Shown one piece after another: positions 8,548-17,292 of a stretch of 64,000 nt of DNA (the stretch's first letter is position 1; each line of letters opens with the position of its first letter). Both the position numbers and the translations under genes were made by a program. Under the pieces are notes generated by a model. The model had not been told where the DNA came from, searched no databases, and was given only the letters and a program-made list of their open reading frames with translations. Source of the stretch: Pararhizobium_B sp963838155 (lineage in GTDB: Bacteria; Pseudomonadota; Alphaproteobacteria; Rhizobiales; Rhizobiaceae); NCBI GenBank assembly GCA_963838155.1, contig CAWIQE010000005.1, forward strand, positions 6,000-69,999, given 5' to 3'.

Positions 8548-9288
8548 TCAATTGCCCTCCAGGCGGTTCTCGAACATCGTCGACCTGCGCCCCCTGAGCA
8601 CGATGTCGAACTTGTAGGCCCGCGCGTCCATCGGCAGGGCGTTCGCCATGTCGAGCGCCGCCGTCAGCTGCTCGACCGCCTCGGGATCGCGGATCGTGTT
8701 GACGATGGGACAGAGCGCGATCATCGGATCGCCCTCGAAATACATCTGCGTGATCAGGCGCTGCGCGAAGCCGTGGCCGAAGACGGAGAAATGAATGTGC
8801 GCCGGCCGCCAGTCGTTGGCGCCGTTCGGCCAGGGATAGGCGCCGGGCTTGACCGTGCGGAACTCGTACCGACCCTCGGCATCCGTGATCGTGCGGCCGC
8901 AGCCGCCGAAATTCGGATCGAGCGGCGCCTTGTAGCCTTCCTTCTTGTGGCGGTAACGCCCGCCCGCATTGGCCTGCCAGAACTCCAGGAGCACGTTCGG
9001 CACCGGCCGCGCCCTTTCGTCGAGCACCCGGCCGTGCACGACGATCCTCTGCCCGATGGCGCTCTCGCCGGGGGCCGCGAAATTATAGATCAGGTCGTTG
9101 TCGAGCGCGCCCAGCATGTCGTGGCCGAAGACCGGCCCGGTGATCTCGGACAGCGTGTTCGGAAACGAGATCGGCGCCTTCCGGGGCGACCGCACGACGC
9201 TCGTCTTGTAGCCGGGCGTCAGGGCCTTGGGGTGCCACTCCCGGTCGCGGGCGAAGAAGCTGCCCGTCTCGGGCTTCGGGTCGTCCAT
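8548..9288 (-). CDS. pcaH: Protocatechuate 3,4-dioxygenase beta subunit
   Basis: Catalytic, Fe(III)-binding subunit. All four ligands can be placed: Tyr in ANAGGRYRHK, Tyr in PGAYPWPNG, and the two His of PAHIHFSVFG. The N-terminal arm RSPRKAPISFPNTLSEITGP is typical of PcaH. I start it at the ATG 9286-9288, which follows GGGAGAGA and gives 246 residues, rather than at an in-frame ATG further upstream. It sits between pcaC and pcaG in the usual order. Confidence 0.95.
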   Translation of the reverse strand: MDDPKPETGSFFARDREWHPKALTPGYKTSVVRSPRKAPISFPNTLSEITGPVFGHDMLGALDNDLIYNFAAPGESAIGQRIVVHGRVLDERARPVPNVLLEFWQANAGGRYRHKKEGYKAPLDPNFGGCGRTITDAEGRYEFRTVKPGAYPWPNGANDWRPAHIHFSVFGHGFAQRLITQMYFEGDPMIALCPIVNTIRDPEAVEQLTAALDMANALPMDARAYKFDIVLRGRRSTMFENRLEGN

Positions 9289-9310
9289 CGCTCTCTCCCT
9301 CGATCGAACG

Positions 9311-9709
9311 CTAAAAAGCCGCTTGCTGCCGTTCCGCGAACACGTCCTTGACGATGCGGAACGCCGTGTTGGCCGCCGGCACTCCGGCATAGATCGCCAC
9401 ATGCATCAGCACTTCGCGCACGTCCTCCTCGCTCGCGCCGGTGTTCGCCGTGGCGCGGGCGTGGAGCACCAGCTCGTCCTCGCGCCCGAGCGCGGCGAGG
9501 ATGGCGAGCGTGATCATCGACCGCTCGCGCTTCGTCAGGTCCGGCCGCGACCAGACATGGCCCCAGGCGGCCTCGGTGATCAACGCCTGGAACGGGCCGT
9601 CGAATTCGGTCCGATTGCGCTCCGAACGGTCGACATGCGCGTCCCCGAGCACGGCACGGCGTGTCGCCGCGCCCTTCCGGTAGCGCTCGGACGTCTCATC
9701 GTTTGCCAA
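9311..9709 (-). CDS. pcaC: 4-carboxymuconolactone decarboxylase
   Basis: A 132-residue member of the CMD/AhpD-like family that decarboxylates 4-carboxymuconolactone to the enol-lactone. It begins with ERYRKGAATRRAVLGDAHVD, typical of PcaC, and carries WGHVWSRPDLTKRERSM and the HARATANTGASEEDVREVLMH helix. The start overlaps the 3' end of pcaD by 14 bases. In some bacteria PcaC and PcaD are fused (PcaL); here they are separate. Confidence 0.94.
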   Translation of the reverse strand: MANDETSERYRKGAATRRAVLGDAHVDRSERNRTEFDGPFQALITEAAWGHVWSRPDLTKRERSMITLAILAALGREDELVLHARATANTGASEEDVREVLMHVAIYAGVPAANTAFRIVKDVFAERQQAAF

Positions 9710-10493
9710 GATCGAACTCCTTCATGAAGGCCTTGATGATCTCCACCAGCCTGTCCGGTTGCTCGACGCAGACGATATGGCCCGCCCCCGCGACCACCTC
9801 GTAGCGCGCGTTCGGGATCAGCTTCGCCGTCTCCACCATGAGTGCCGGCGGCGTCGATCCGTCCTCTTCGCCGACCACGCAGATGACCGGCAGGTCGAGC
9901 TGGGCGCTGGTCTCGGTGAAATCCGCGTCCCGCACGGCTTCGCAAGTGCCGGTATAGCCGTCGACGGGCTGGCGGATCAACATGTTGCGATAGCCGCGAA
10001 ATTCCGCCGTCTGGCGGAACGCCGCGGTGAACCAGCCCTCCAGGATGCCGTCGGCCACCGCCTCGATGCCCTCGGCCCGGATCCGGCCGATGCGGTCGTT
10101 CCACTTCTCGTCGGTTCCGATCTTGTGGGCCGTGTCGCACAGGACGAGGGCCTTCACGAGGTCGGGCCGGTCCGCGGCGAGCCCCTGAGCGATCAGGCCG
10201 CCGACGGAGAGCCCGCAGACGATCGCATCCTTCTGCCCGAGATGATCGAGCAGCGCCGCGAGATCGGCGACATGATCCGCAATTCCGTAGGGCGCCTCGC
10301 CGACATCCGAGAGGCCGTGGCCGCGCTTGTCGTAAACCATGATCGCGCAGCTCCCGACGAACCGCACGATGACGTCGCGCCAGATGCGGAAGTCGGTGCC
10401 GAGCGAATTCGAGAAGACCAGGAGCGGTGCGCCTTCCGCAGCACCGATGATCTGGTAGTGCAGCGTGACGCCGTTCACGGTTGCGAATTGCAT
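9696..10493 (-). CDS. pcaD: 3-oxoadipate enol-lactonase
   Basis: An alpha/beta-hydrolase of 265 residues that hydrolyses 3-oxoadipate enol-lactone. The nucleophile elbow is CGLSVGGL near residue 100; the catalytic Asp follows in VVGEEDGSTP and the His in GAGHIVCVEQP. It is the first gene of the pca operon; its ATG follows GGAAGGGAGA. Only ~138 bases separate it from cobQ upstream, and no divergent pca regulator (pcaQ or pcaR) is adjacent, so control must come from elsewhere in the genome. Confidence 0.94.
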   Translation of the reverse strand: MQFATVNGVTLHYQIIGAAEGAPLLVFSNSLGTDFRIWRDVIVRFVGSCAIMVYDKRGHGLSDVGEAPYGIADHVADLAALLDHLGQKDAIVCGLSVGGLIAQGLAADRPDLVKALVLCDTAHKIGTDEKWNDRIGRIRAEGIEAVADGILEGWFTAAFRQTAEFRGYRNMLIRQPVDGYTGTCEAVRDADFTETSAQLDLPVICVVGEEDGSTPPALMVETAKLIPNARYEVVAGAGHIVCVEQPDRLVEIIKAFMKEFDLGKR

Positions 10494-10631
10494 GAGCTTT
10501 CGTCTCCCTTCCTTTTCTTAAAGCAGATTGTTTTTGCCATGTGTAACGATAATTTCCTCCCGCTTGCAGGAACGCCGCCGGCCCTGCGTCCGATCGCCCC
10601 GACCCTCATGCGCCATTCGGCGGCGGCGATC

Positions 10632-12101
10632 TCAGCCGTCGACCGGCGGCTTCGCCGCATCGAGAAGCGCTTCGATATCCAGCACTTGCCCGAGCTTTTC
10701 CGCAATCGAGTCGAGCGCCGCCTCGACGTCTTCCCGGTAGGAGGCGGTGGATCCGGAAAGGCCGAATTCGGCGAGGTAGGCGCGCCGGAAGGCGTCCGAT
10801 GCGAAGAGGCCGTGGAGATAGGTCCCGACGATGCGGCCGTCGGCCGATACCGCCCCGTCGGGCCGCCCGTCGATCGTCGCCGAGGGCCGCAGGCAGTCCG
10901 GGCCCGCCGTCTCTCCCAGGTGAATTTCGTATCCGTCCACGGCGACGTCGAACGGCACGGAACGGGCCGAGATGTTGCGCAGCACCTTCTCCGGCGCCAT
11001 GACGGTTTCGACGTCGAGCAGCCCCAGCCCCTCGGCTTCCGCCGCGCCGCCTTCGATGCCCTGCGGGTCCAGCACGCGGCGCCCGAGCATCTGGTAGCCG
11101 CCGCAGATGCCGAGCACGCGCCCGCCCCGCCGCACATGCGCGGCGAGGTCGCGGTCCCAGCCGTTCGCCCGGAAATCGCCGAGATCGGAAATGGTCGACT
11201 TGGATCCGGGAATGACGACAAGACCGGCATCCGCCGGCAGTCGCTCGCCGGCGCGGACGAAGACGACGTCGACCTCGGGCTCCTGCGAAAGCGGATCCAG
11301 GTCGTCGAAATTCGCGATCCGCGAGAGGACCGGCACGGCCACCTTCAACGCCCGGCCGGCGCCGCGCGCCATGCGCTCCAGCACCACGGAATCCTCGGCC
11401 GGAAGCCGGGCCGCGGCCGAGAGCCAGGGCACCACGCCGAAACACCGCCAGCCGGTGAAGTCCCCGATCGACCGGATGCCGTCGTCGAAGAGCGAGACGT
11501 CCCCGCGGAACTTGTTGATGAGGTAGCCGGCGACCATTCTCCTGTCTTCCGGCGCGAGCACGGCGGAGGTGCCGACGAGCGATGCGATGACGCCGCCGCG
11601 GTCGATGTCCCCGACCAGCACGACGGGCACGCCGGCCCGTCCGGCAAAGCCCATGTTGGCAATGTCGCCGCGGCGCAGGTTGATTTCCGCCGGCGAGCCC
11701 GCTCCTTCGACCAGGACGAGGTCGGCGTCGCGCGACAGCGCCCGGAAACTTCCGAGCACCGCCTCGAGCAGCCCGGCCTTGAGGTCGAGGTAGTCGCGGC
11801 CCCTCGCCTGTCCGCGCACCGTCCCCTGCACGACGATCTGGCTGCCCTCGTCGGATTGCGGCTTGAGCAGCACCGGGTTCATGTGGACCGAAGCGGGAAC
11901 GCGGCAGGCGAGCGCCTGCAGCCACTGCGCCCGGCCGATCTCTCCGCCGTCGTCGGCCACCGCGGCGTTGTTGGACATGTTCTGCGGCTTGAACGGCCGC
12001 ACCGAAAGGCCCCGGTTGGCGGCCAGCCGGCAGAGCCCCGCGACGAGGACCGTCTTGCCGACGTCCGAGCCCGTCCCCTGAAACATGATTGCCCGCGTCA
12101 T
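10632..12101 (-). CDS. cobQ: Cobyric acid synthase
   Basis: CobQ/CbiP amidates four side chains of the corrin ring with glutamine as nitrogen donor. The N-terminal P-loop is FQGTGSDVGKT; PFKPQNMSNNA and VEGAGSPAEINLR are family signatures. The C-terminal class I glutaminase domain has the nucleophile in GICGGYQMLG and the catalytic His in GTYLHGLF. At 489 residues it is of normal length. The start ATG at 12099-12101 gives the standard MTRAIMFQGTG start. It stands alone rather than in a cob operon; its place beside a corrinoid methyltransferase cluster is suggestive but may be chance. Confidence 0.95.
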   Translation of the reverse strand: MTRAIMFQGTGSDVGKTVLVAGLCRLAANRGLSVRPFKPQNMSNNAAVADDGGEIGRAQWLQALACRVPASVHMNPVLLKPQSDEGSQIVVQGTVRGQARGRDYLDLKAGLLEAVLGSFRALSRDADLVLVEGAGSPAEINLRRGDIANMGFAGRAGVPVVLVGDIDRGGVIASLVGTSAVLAPEDRRMVAGYLINKFRGDVSLFDDGIRSIGDFTGWRCFGVVPWLSAAARLPAEDSVVLERMARGAGRALKVAVPVLSRIANFDDLDPLSQEPEVDVVFVRAGERLPADAGLVVIPGSKSTISDLGDFRANGWDRDLAAHVRRGGRVLGICGGYQMLGRRVLDPQGIEGGAAEAEGLGLLDVETVMAPEKVLRNISARSVPFDVAVDGYEIHLGETAGPDCLRPSATIDGRPDGAVSADGRIVGTYLHGLFASDAFRRAYLAEFGLSGSTASYREDVEAALDSIAEKLGQVLDIEALLDAAKPPVDG

Positions 12102-12383
12102 CCGCTCCGCACCGCCGCCGTCCCGTGGAAGAAGCCGCTTCCCGGCGGGCACCAATAGGCCACTCGGAGGGTCAAGAAAAGGCTCCGGCGGCACCTGCGG
12201 TCACCGAAGGTTTCAAGGGTCTCCCGCCAGGCAACAAAGCGTGACCGAAAATCGTGTCGTTCTGATCGAAAAACGACATGTCGTGACGGGGACGACCTAT
12301 CCATTCCTCGAGCGAACCCCTACATATGCTGCGACGCAATAAGGCGTCAACTCGAACTCCAGATGCAATGAAAGGACAAACCG
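12102..12383. other. Divergent intergenic region upstream of cobQ
   Basis: This region should hold the cobQ promoter (minus) and that of the small gene at 12384 (plus). I looked for a cobalamin riboswitch ahead of cobQ and could not find the B12-box pattern. A 7-bp inverted repeat (TGTCGTT at 12255-12261, AACGACA at 12272-12278) with a 10-base loop is present, of unknown meaning. Confidence 0.4.
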
Positions 12384-12515
12384 ATGCTCCGCCTCTTCCG
12401 GAAAAACCGCTCCGCTTCCCGTCAGGCCGCCCCGATCGCGCCCGTCGCCAACAATTCGGCCAGCTTCGGCCTGTTCGGCGTTTATGTGCGCTCGCTTCCG
12501 ACGCTGGGTCGCTGA
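12384..12515 (+). CDS. Small basic protein, 43 residues, unknown function
   Basis: A short open frame with a good ribosome site (AAAGGA six bases before the ATG) encodes 43 residues. It starts MLRLFRKNRSASRQAA, which is strongly basic, and has a more hydrophobic SFGLFGVYVRSLPTLGR end. No cysteine, no clear membrane helix and no domain I recognise. It is followed 58 bases later by a strong rho-independent terminator, which supports a real transcript here. It could be a leader peptide or a small RNA that also codes. It lies upstream of bmt but is separated from it by that terminator. Confidence 0.45.
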   Translation: MLRLFRKNRSASRQAAPIAPVANNSASFGLFGVYVRSLPTLGR

Positions 12516-12572
12516 ACCCTGAGTGTCCGAACGGCGGCGGGAATGCCGAAACCCGCAGACGTATATTGCTAG

Positions 12573-12606
12573 AAACCGCCGGTTCGACGATCGGCGGTTT
12601 TTCTTT
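12573..12606 (+). terminator. Rho-independent terminator after the small gene
   Basis: A perfect 9-bp stem (AAACCGCCG at 12573-12581, CGGCGGTTT at 12592-12600) with a 10-base loop runs into TTCTTTTT. It ends the transcript carrying the 43-residue protein and insulates bmt from it. Confidence 0.85.
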
Positions 12607-12858
12607 TTGCGACGCACGCGCCGAATGCGCGCCTCGCGGGAGGCGGCGCCTTCGGAACCATCGATAATGGGAAAAGAGGATTGCGGCGCTCCGGTACGCT
12701 AAAACCTGATCCGGAGCCCTCGACGTAATCGCCGCCGCAGGAAGAACCTAGCCGCGAGGTGGTTACCGCGCGGTTACCGGAAACACCTTTTTTTTGCAGT
12801 CACTTGCCAAAGCGGGCGTCGGGAACGCCTCCCGCGCGACGCATCCGCCTGTTGCGAA

Positions 12859-12880
12859 AACATAAAGATATGTTTATATC
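12859..12880. promoter_or_regulatory. Palindromic operator candidate before bmt
   Basis: A 22-base AT-rich imperfect palindrome with core ATAAAGATATGTTTATATC lies 40 bases before the bmt start in otherwise GC-rich DNA. It matches the palindrome at 21073-21094 before the methyl-THF methyltransferase gene at 18 of 22 positions. It probably binds a one-carbon or methionine-cycle repressor; ArsR-family SahR is a plausible guess, not shown by the sequence. Confidence 0.65.
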
Positions 12881-12920
12881 GTTTTATCCAATGAAACGCT
12901 TCCAACGGAACGGAGCAGCC

Positions 12921-13937
12921 ATGTCTGTCGCAGCCAATCCGCTCACCGAGCTTCTTGCCGAAAAAGGCGTTCTCCTCGCCGACGGCGCGACGGGAACGAA
13001 CCTGTTCAACATGGGCCTGGAATCGGGAGAAGCGCCGGAACTCTGGAACGAATCCGCGCCGGAGAAGATCACCCGCCTGCATCAGGATTTCGTCGACGCC
13101 GGCGCAGACATCATCCTGACCAACTCCTTCGGCGGAACGCGCCACCGGCTCAAGCTTCACCACGCACAGGACCGCGTTCACGCGCTCAACCGGGCGGCGG
13201 CCGAGATCGCCCGCTCCGTCGCGGACAAGGCAGGCCGCAAGGTGATCGTCGGAGGCTCCGTCGGCCCGACGGGCGAACTGCTGCAGCCGCTCGGCGCCCT
13301 CTCCTACGAGGATGCGGTCGCCGCATTCGAGGAACAGATCGAAGGCCTGAAGGACGGCGGTGTCGACATCGTCTGGATCGAGACCATGTCCGCGCCGGAA
13401 GAGATCCGCGCCGCTGCCGAGGCCGCCTCCAATTGCGGGATCGCCTACACCTACACCGGGTCCTTCGACACCGCCGGCAAGACGATGATGGGCCTGCCGC
13501 CCAGCGACATTCACGCGGTCACGGCGGAAACCCGGACCCAGCCGACCGCCGTCGGCGCGAATTGCGGCGTCGGAGCGTCGGACATCCTCGCCTCCCTGCT
13601 CGACATGACGGAGGCCGCCCCCGAGGCGACGGTCATCGTCAAGGGCAATTGCGGCATTCCCGAGTTTCGCGGATCCGAGATCCACTATTCGGGCACGCCG
13701 CCGCTGATGGCCGACTATGCGAGGTTGGCGATCGATGCCGGCGCCAGGATCATCGGCGGCTGCTGCGGCACGTCCTGCGACCACCTGAGAGCCATGCGCT
13801 CCGCCATCGATACGCATACGCCGGGCCCCCGTCCGACGATCGAGACCATCGTCGAACGCATCGGCCCGATGCGCAACAAGACAGCAGGCGAAAACCCGCC
13901 GCCCCCGGCGCGGGAACGCCGCCGCCGCCGCGCCTGA
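12921..13937 (+). CDS. bmt: Betaine-homocysteine S-methyltransferase
   Basis: Transfers a methyl group from glycine betaine to homocysteine, giving methionine and dimethylglycine. The 338-residue protein has the homocysteine methyltransferase fold, with LLADGATGTNLFNMGLESG at the start and VIVGGSVGPTGELLQPLG near residue 110. The zinc-binding set is ANCGVG near residue 215 and IIGGCCGTSCDH near residue 280. The start at 12921 follows ACGGAG. The C terminus ends in a Pro/Arg-rich tail (PPPPARERRRRRA), not part of the catalytic fold. The palindrome 40 bases upstream suggests methionine-cycle control. The family also includes enzymes that use S-methylmethionine or DMSP, but neighbouring betaine genes favour betaine. 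Confidence 0.88.
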   Translation: MSVAANPLTELLAEKGVLLADGATGTNLFNMGLESGEAPELWNESAPEKITRLHQDFVDAGADIILTNSFGGTRHRLKLHHAQDRVHALNRAAAEIARSVADKAGRKVIVGGSVGPTGELLQPLGALSYEDAVAAFEEQIEGLKDGGVDIVWIETMSAPEEIRAAAEAASNCGIAYTYTGSFDTAGKTMMGLPPSDIHAVTAETRTQPTAVGANCGVGASDILASLLDMTEAAPEATVIVKGNCGIPEFRGSEIHYSGTPPLMADYARLAIDAGARIIGGCCGTSCDHLRAMRSAIDTHTPGPRPTIETIVERIGPMRNKTAGENPPPPARERRRRRA

Positions 13938-13950
13938 ACGCCGGCGCGGT

Positions 13951-14610
13951 TCAGTCAGAAGCGAAGGCGGCCATGTGGAACCGCTGCTGCTCTTCCACAT
14001 AGGCGAATTCGCGCCCGACGGGACAGGCAAGCCGGGCCGCGCAACCCTGTCCCAGGCAGCCGGACCCGCTCGACGACGCGAGATAGCCCCGGCAGGTGCC
14101 GGCGTGGAAGTCGTGGCCGTCGAAGGCGGATACCGGGCATGCCGACAGGCAGGGCTTCGCCGCACATGAGGCACAGGGATGGGCGCGCGCGCCCGGAGCC
14201 GGGATATCGTAGACCCCGTCGAAGGCGAGCGCCCCGCGATAGGCATGCCAGAGCCCGTAGTCCGGATGGATCAAGAGCCCGAGCGGCGACGGCCGCAGGC
14301 CCTCCGCCGCCATCGCCCAGCGCTGGAACGGTCGGTACGGCCGGTCGGACGGGAAGACGGCCTCGGCGCCGAAGGCCTCCGCAACCGGCACCAGCACCGC
14401 CCGGGACCAGCCGTCCAGGGGATCGGAACCGCCGCCCTGCGGATCATTCGCCCGCCAGCGCCGGAAATGCGGCCAGATCGACGAGCCCGCGTGACCGACG
14501 GGCACGATCGTCCGTCGCCCCTCCGCGACCGCACCGCGCGTCGCGAGGCCATGAGCATCGAGAACGGCGTCGAGGCGCGCCAGGAGCGGGCCGATCGCCT
14601 CGTGCCTCAC
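13951..14610 (-). CDS. Ferredoxin-like iron-sulfur protein, function unknown
   Basis: A 219-residue protein starting at GTG (14608-14610). The C-terminal half carries a cysteine-rich block, HPCASCAAKPCLSACPVSAFDG, which resembles a [4Fe-4S] ferredoxin site. Further cysteines follow in GTCRGYLASSSGSGCLGQGCAARLACPVG. The N-terminal half (FPSDRPYRPFQRWAMAAEGL) has no motif I know. It is convergent with bmt and on the same strand as the MttB-family gene 98 bases upstream, so it may be co-transcribed with it. A role as electron donor for corrinoid reactivation is a reasonable guess only. Confidence 0.7.
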   Translation of the reverse strand: MRHEAIGPLLARLDAVLDAHGLATRGAVAEGRRTIVPVGHAGSSIWPHFRRWRANDPQGGGSDPLDGWSRAVLVPVAEAFGAEAVFPSDRPYRPFQRWAMAAEGLRPSPLGLLIHPDYGLWHAYRGALAFDGVYDIPAPGARAHPCASCAAKPCLSACPVSAFDGHDFHAGTCRGYLASSSGSGCLGQGCAARLACPVGREFAYVEEQQRFHMAAFASD

Positions 14611-14708
14611 GAGCGCCCCTCGTCGAACGCGGAGCGCCAGACCTCACGATGAATGAGGCCGGCCACCCGCTCGCGTCCGCCTTGCTCCCTGGCTGCCACG
14701 GGCTCTCT

Positions 14709-16289
14709 TCAGGTGAAGGCGTCGGGCATCGATTCCTTGCGCCGGGAGATCATCTCCTTCAGACCGTCGTCGATCCCGGGATCGAGATACGGCGTCTCGT
14801 AGGCGTCGAGCCACGACCGGCAGAGGGCGTTGGCCCGCTGCTCGACGCGCTTTTCCCCCTCGGCCAGCCATTGCTCGTAGGAATTGTTGTCGGCGAGGTT
14901 CGACCGGTAGAAAGCCGTCTGGAAGTTCGCCTGCGTATGGGCGCAGCCGAGATAGTGGCTGCCCGGACCGACCTCGCGGATGGCATCCATGGCCTGGCCC
15001 ACTTCCGACAGGTCGACCCCCTCGGACATGCGCTGCATCATGCCGAGCTGGTCGACGTCGATCATGAACTTCTCGTAGGAACTGACGAGCCCGCCCTCCA
15101 GCCAGCCGGCCGAGTGCAGGACGAAGTTGGTGCCGGCGAGCAGCGTCATGTTGAGCGTGTTGGCACTCTCGTGGGCGGCCTGCGCGTCCGGCACCTTCGA
15201 TCCGCAGAGCGACCCGCCGGTCCGGAACGGAATTCCCATGCGGCGCGCGAGTTGTGCCGCCCCGTAGGAGACGAGCGACGGTTCCGGCGTCCCGAAGGTC
15301 GGCGCACCCGACTGCATCGAGATCGACGCCGCGAAGGTGCCGAAAAGCACCGGGGCGCCGGGGCGGACAAGCTGCGTGAAGGAGGCCCCGGCCAGCACCT
15401 CGGCCAGGATCTGCGTCAACGTTCCGACGACGGTCACGGGGCTCATCGCTCCCGCCAGGATGAACGGCGAGATCACGCAGGCCTGGTTGTTGCGCGCATA
15501 GACCTTCGCCGCCGCCAGCATGGTCTCGTCGAAGACCATCGGCGAATTCGCGTTGATCAGGTTGAGGAGGACGCAGTTGTTGTCGACGAACTCCTCTCCG
15601 AACAGGATCTTGCACATGTCCACCGAATCCTGCGCGCGCTCGGGCGCGGTGACGGATCCCATGAAGGGTTTGTCGGAATAGCGGATATGGCTGTAGACCA
15701 TGTCGAGGTGGCGCTTGTTGACCGGAACGTCCACCGGCTCGCACACCGTCCCGCCGGAATGATGCATCGACGGCGCCATGTAGGCCAACTTCACGAAATT
15801 GCGGAAATCCTCGATCGTGGCGTAGCGGCGGTTTCCTTCCAGGTCGCGCACGAAGGGCGGCCCGTAGACCGGCGCGAAGACGGTCGCGTCGCCGCCGATC
15901 TGGACGCTGCGCGCAGGATTGCGCGCGTGCTGGGTGAAGACGCCGGGGGCGGTCTTGAGAAGCTCGCGGCAGAGCCCCTTCGGAAAGTGGACCCGTTCGC
16001 CCTTCACGTCCGCGCCGGCCTCCTTCCAGAGACCGAGCGCCTCGGCGTCGTCCCGGAATTCGATGCCGATTTCCTCCAGCACCGTGTCGGCGTTGCGCTC
16101 GATCAGCGCCAGCCCTTCCTCGTCGAGAACCTCGTACCGGCCGATCCGGCGGGTAATGTAGGGCATTGCCGCGCCGCTGCCGCCCCCGGTGCGCTGGGCG
16201 CGCCGCGCCGCCGCGCCGCGACCCTCGCCGCGTCCGCGGCGTCCGGCGCCTGCTGCGGCACCACCGGCCTGTTCGTTCGTCTGTTCCAT
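14709..16289 (-). CDS. MttB-superfamily (trimethylamine/betaine-type) corrinoid methyltransferase, non-pyrrolysine
   Basis: A 526-residue member of the trimethylamine methyltransferase superfamily, which moves a methyl group from a quaternary or tertiary amine to a corrinoid protein. The frame has no internal stop, so it lacks the pyrrolysine (amber) codon of true MttB and belongs with the MtgB-like enzymes that use glycine betaine or related compounds. Typical segments are RRIGRYEVLDEEGL, FVKLAYMAPSMHHSGGTVCEP and EVGPGSHYLGCAHTQANF. Residues ~8-41 form an Arg/Gly-rich tail (GRRGRGEGRGAAARR) before the fold. The start ATG 16287-16289 follows AGGACAG. It is divergent from its corrinoid partner. 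Glycine betaine is my best guess for substrate; proline betaine, carnitine or another amine is possible. Confidence 0.88.
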   Translation of the reverse strand: MEQTNEQAGGAAAGAGRRGRGEGRGAAARRAQRTGGGSGAAMPYITRRIGRYEVLDEEGLALIERNADTVLEEIGIEFRDDAEALGLWKEAGADVKGERVHFPKGLCRELLKTAPGVFTQHARNPARSVQIGGDATVFAPVYGPPFVRDLEGNRRYATIEDFRNFVKLAYMAPSMHHSGGTVCEPVDVPVNKRHLDMVYSHIRYSDKPFMGSVTAPERAQDSVDMCKILFGEEFVDNNCVLLNLINANSPMVFDETMLAAAKVYARNNQACVISPFILAGAMSPVTVVGTLTQILAEVLAGASFTQLVRPGAPVLFGTFAASISMQSGAPTFGTPEPSLVSYGAAQLARRMGIPFRTGGSLCGSKVPDAQAAHESANTLNMTLLAGTNFVLHSAGWLEGGLVSSYEKFMIDVDQLGMMQRMSEGVDLSEVGQAMDAIREVGPGSHYLGCAHTQANFQTAFYRSNLADNNSYEQWLAEGEKRVEQRANALCRSWLDAYETPYLDPGIDDGLKEMISRRKESMPDAFT

Positions 16290-16522
16290 GGGACTGTCCT
16301 GATCTGGAGCGCTTCGTCGCCCATATGCTATCCATGGCAACCGCGCGGGCCCTTCTCAATGCGCCAAGCCTTGCCGCATGATGGACATCGCCTGCCGCAT
16401 CGTCGCTTTTTTCGCGGGCGGCGTCGTTTTCGAAATTGCCTCGCCACCGGCAAACTGTATTTGTATCCGGAAGCGCTGAACTGCTAAAGCGTAGGCATCT
16501 GCACGAAGCCAGGGAAGAGATC
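16290..16522. promoter_or_regulatory. Divergent promoter region of the methyltransferase and corrinoid-protein genes
   Basis: This 233-base region must hold promoters for both the MttB-family gene (minus) and the corrinoid protein gene (plus). I see no strong palindrome matching the site found at 12859 and 21073, so these two genes are probably under different control. Confidence 0.45.
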
Positions 16523-17221
16523 ATGTCCGACGACGAAATCATCCTGTCCGAACTTTCCGACGAAGAGCTCGTGCAGCAGATGCATGACGACCTGTACGAC
16601 GGCCTCAAGGAAGAGATCTTGGAGGCCACGCAGATCCTGCTCGATCGGGGCTGGCAGCCCTACGAGGTCCTGACGGAAGCGCTCGTCGAGGGCATGCGCA
16701 TCGTCGGGGAGGACTTCCGCGACGGCATCCTCTTCGTGCCCGAGGTCCTGCTCTCGGCCAACGCCATGAAGGCGGGCATGAGCATCCTGCGGCCGCTGCT
16801 GGTGGAGACCGGGGCGCCGAAGCTCGGCAAGATGGTGATCGGAACGGTCAAGGGCGACATCCACGACATCGGCAAGAACCTCGTCGGCATGATGATGGAG
16901 GGCGCCGGGTTCGAGGTGGTCGACCTCGGCATCAACAATCCCGTCGAGAACTATCTCGAAGCGATCGAGAAGGAACAGCCGGACATCCTTGGCATGTCGG
17001 CGCTCCTGACGACGACGATGCCCTACATGAAGGTCGTCATCGATACGCTGAAGGAGAAGGGCATGCGCGACGACTACGTCGTGCTGGTCGGCGGCGCGCC
17101 GCTCAACGAGGAATTCGGCAAGGCCGTCGGTGCGGACGCCTATTGCCGCGACGCCGCCGTCGCCGTGGAGACGGCGAAGGACTTCATGAAGCGGAAGCAC
17201 AACATGAAGGCCGGCGCCTGA
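16523..17221 (+). CDS. Corrinoid (B12-binding) methyl-carrier protein
   Basis: A 232-residue MtbC/MttC-type protein. The N-terminal helical cap (LVQQMHDDLYDGLKEEILEA to VPEVLLSANAMKAGM, residues ~15-95) is followed by the Rossmann B12 domain. The lower-ligand histidine lies in GDIHDIGKNLVGMMM (DxHxxG motif), with the second and third cobalamin motifs SALLTTTMPYMK and VLVGGAPLNEEFG. It accepts the methyl group from the divergent MttB-family enzyme and passes it to the methyl-THF methyltransferase. The start follows AGGGAAGAG. The length is normal and no redox partner domain is fused. Confidence 0.93.
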   Translation: MSDDEIILSELSDEELVQQMHDDLYDGLKEEILEATQILLDRGWQPYEVLTEALVEGMRIVGEDFRDGILFVPEVLLSANAMKAGMSILRPLLVETGAPKLGKMVIGTVKGDIHDIGKNLVGMMMEGAGFEVVDLGINNPVENYLEAIEKEQPDILGMSALLTTTMPYMKVVIDTLKEKGMRDDYVVLVGGAPLNEEFGKAVGADAYCRDAAVAVETAKDFMKRKHNMKAGA

Positions 17222-17239
17222 GGACCTCGGGTCGTTAGG

Positions 17240-17264
17240 GTCCGGCGGATCGACACCGCCGGAC
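17240..17264. terminator. GC-rich hairpin between convergent genes
   Basis: A perfect 9-bp stem (GTCCGGCGG / CCGCCGGAC) with a 7-base loop lies between the corrinoid protein stop and the convergent entericidin-like gene. No T-run follows on either strand, so it is a likely but not textbook bidirectional terminator. Confidence 0.55.
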
Positions 17265-17292
17265 GGTCGTCATCGGTTTCGGGCGCAGGGCC

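Noticed and set aside
9759..12158. 799-codon plus-strand frame opposite pcaD and cobQ
   Set aside because: It is the antisense shadow of two well-recognised genes and its translation is Arg/Gly/Pro-rich with no domain.
12102..12300. Possible cobalamin riboswitch before cobQ
   Set aside because: I saw a GCCACT-like string near 12160 but not the rest of the B12-box and core elements in the right order or strand.
12521..12920. SAM-II or other methionine riboswitch before bmt
   Set aside because: I found the terminator of the preceding small gene and a palindromic operator, but no riboswitch-like pseudoknot sequence.
14709..16289. Possible pyrrolysine (amber readthrough) methyltransferase
   Set aside because: No in-frame TAG; the reading frame is continuous and no pyl genes are present.
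14644..16629. Alternative 661-codon minus frame over the MttB-like gene
   Set aside because: Out-of-frame shadow; the 526-residue frame carries all family motifs and a proper ribosome site.
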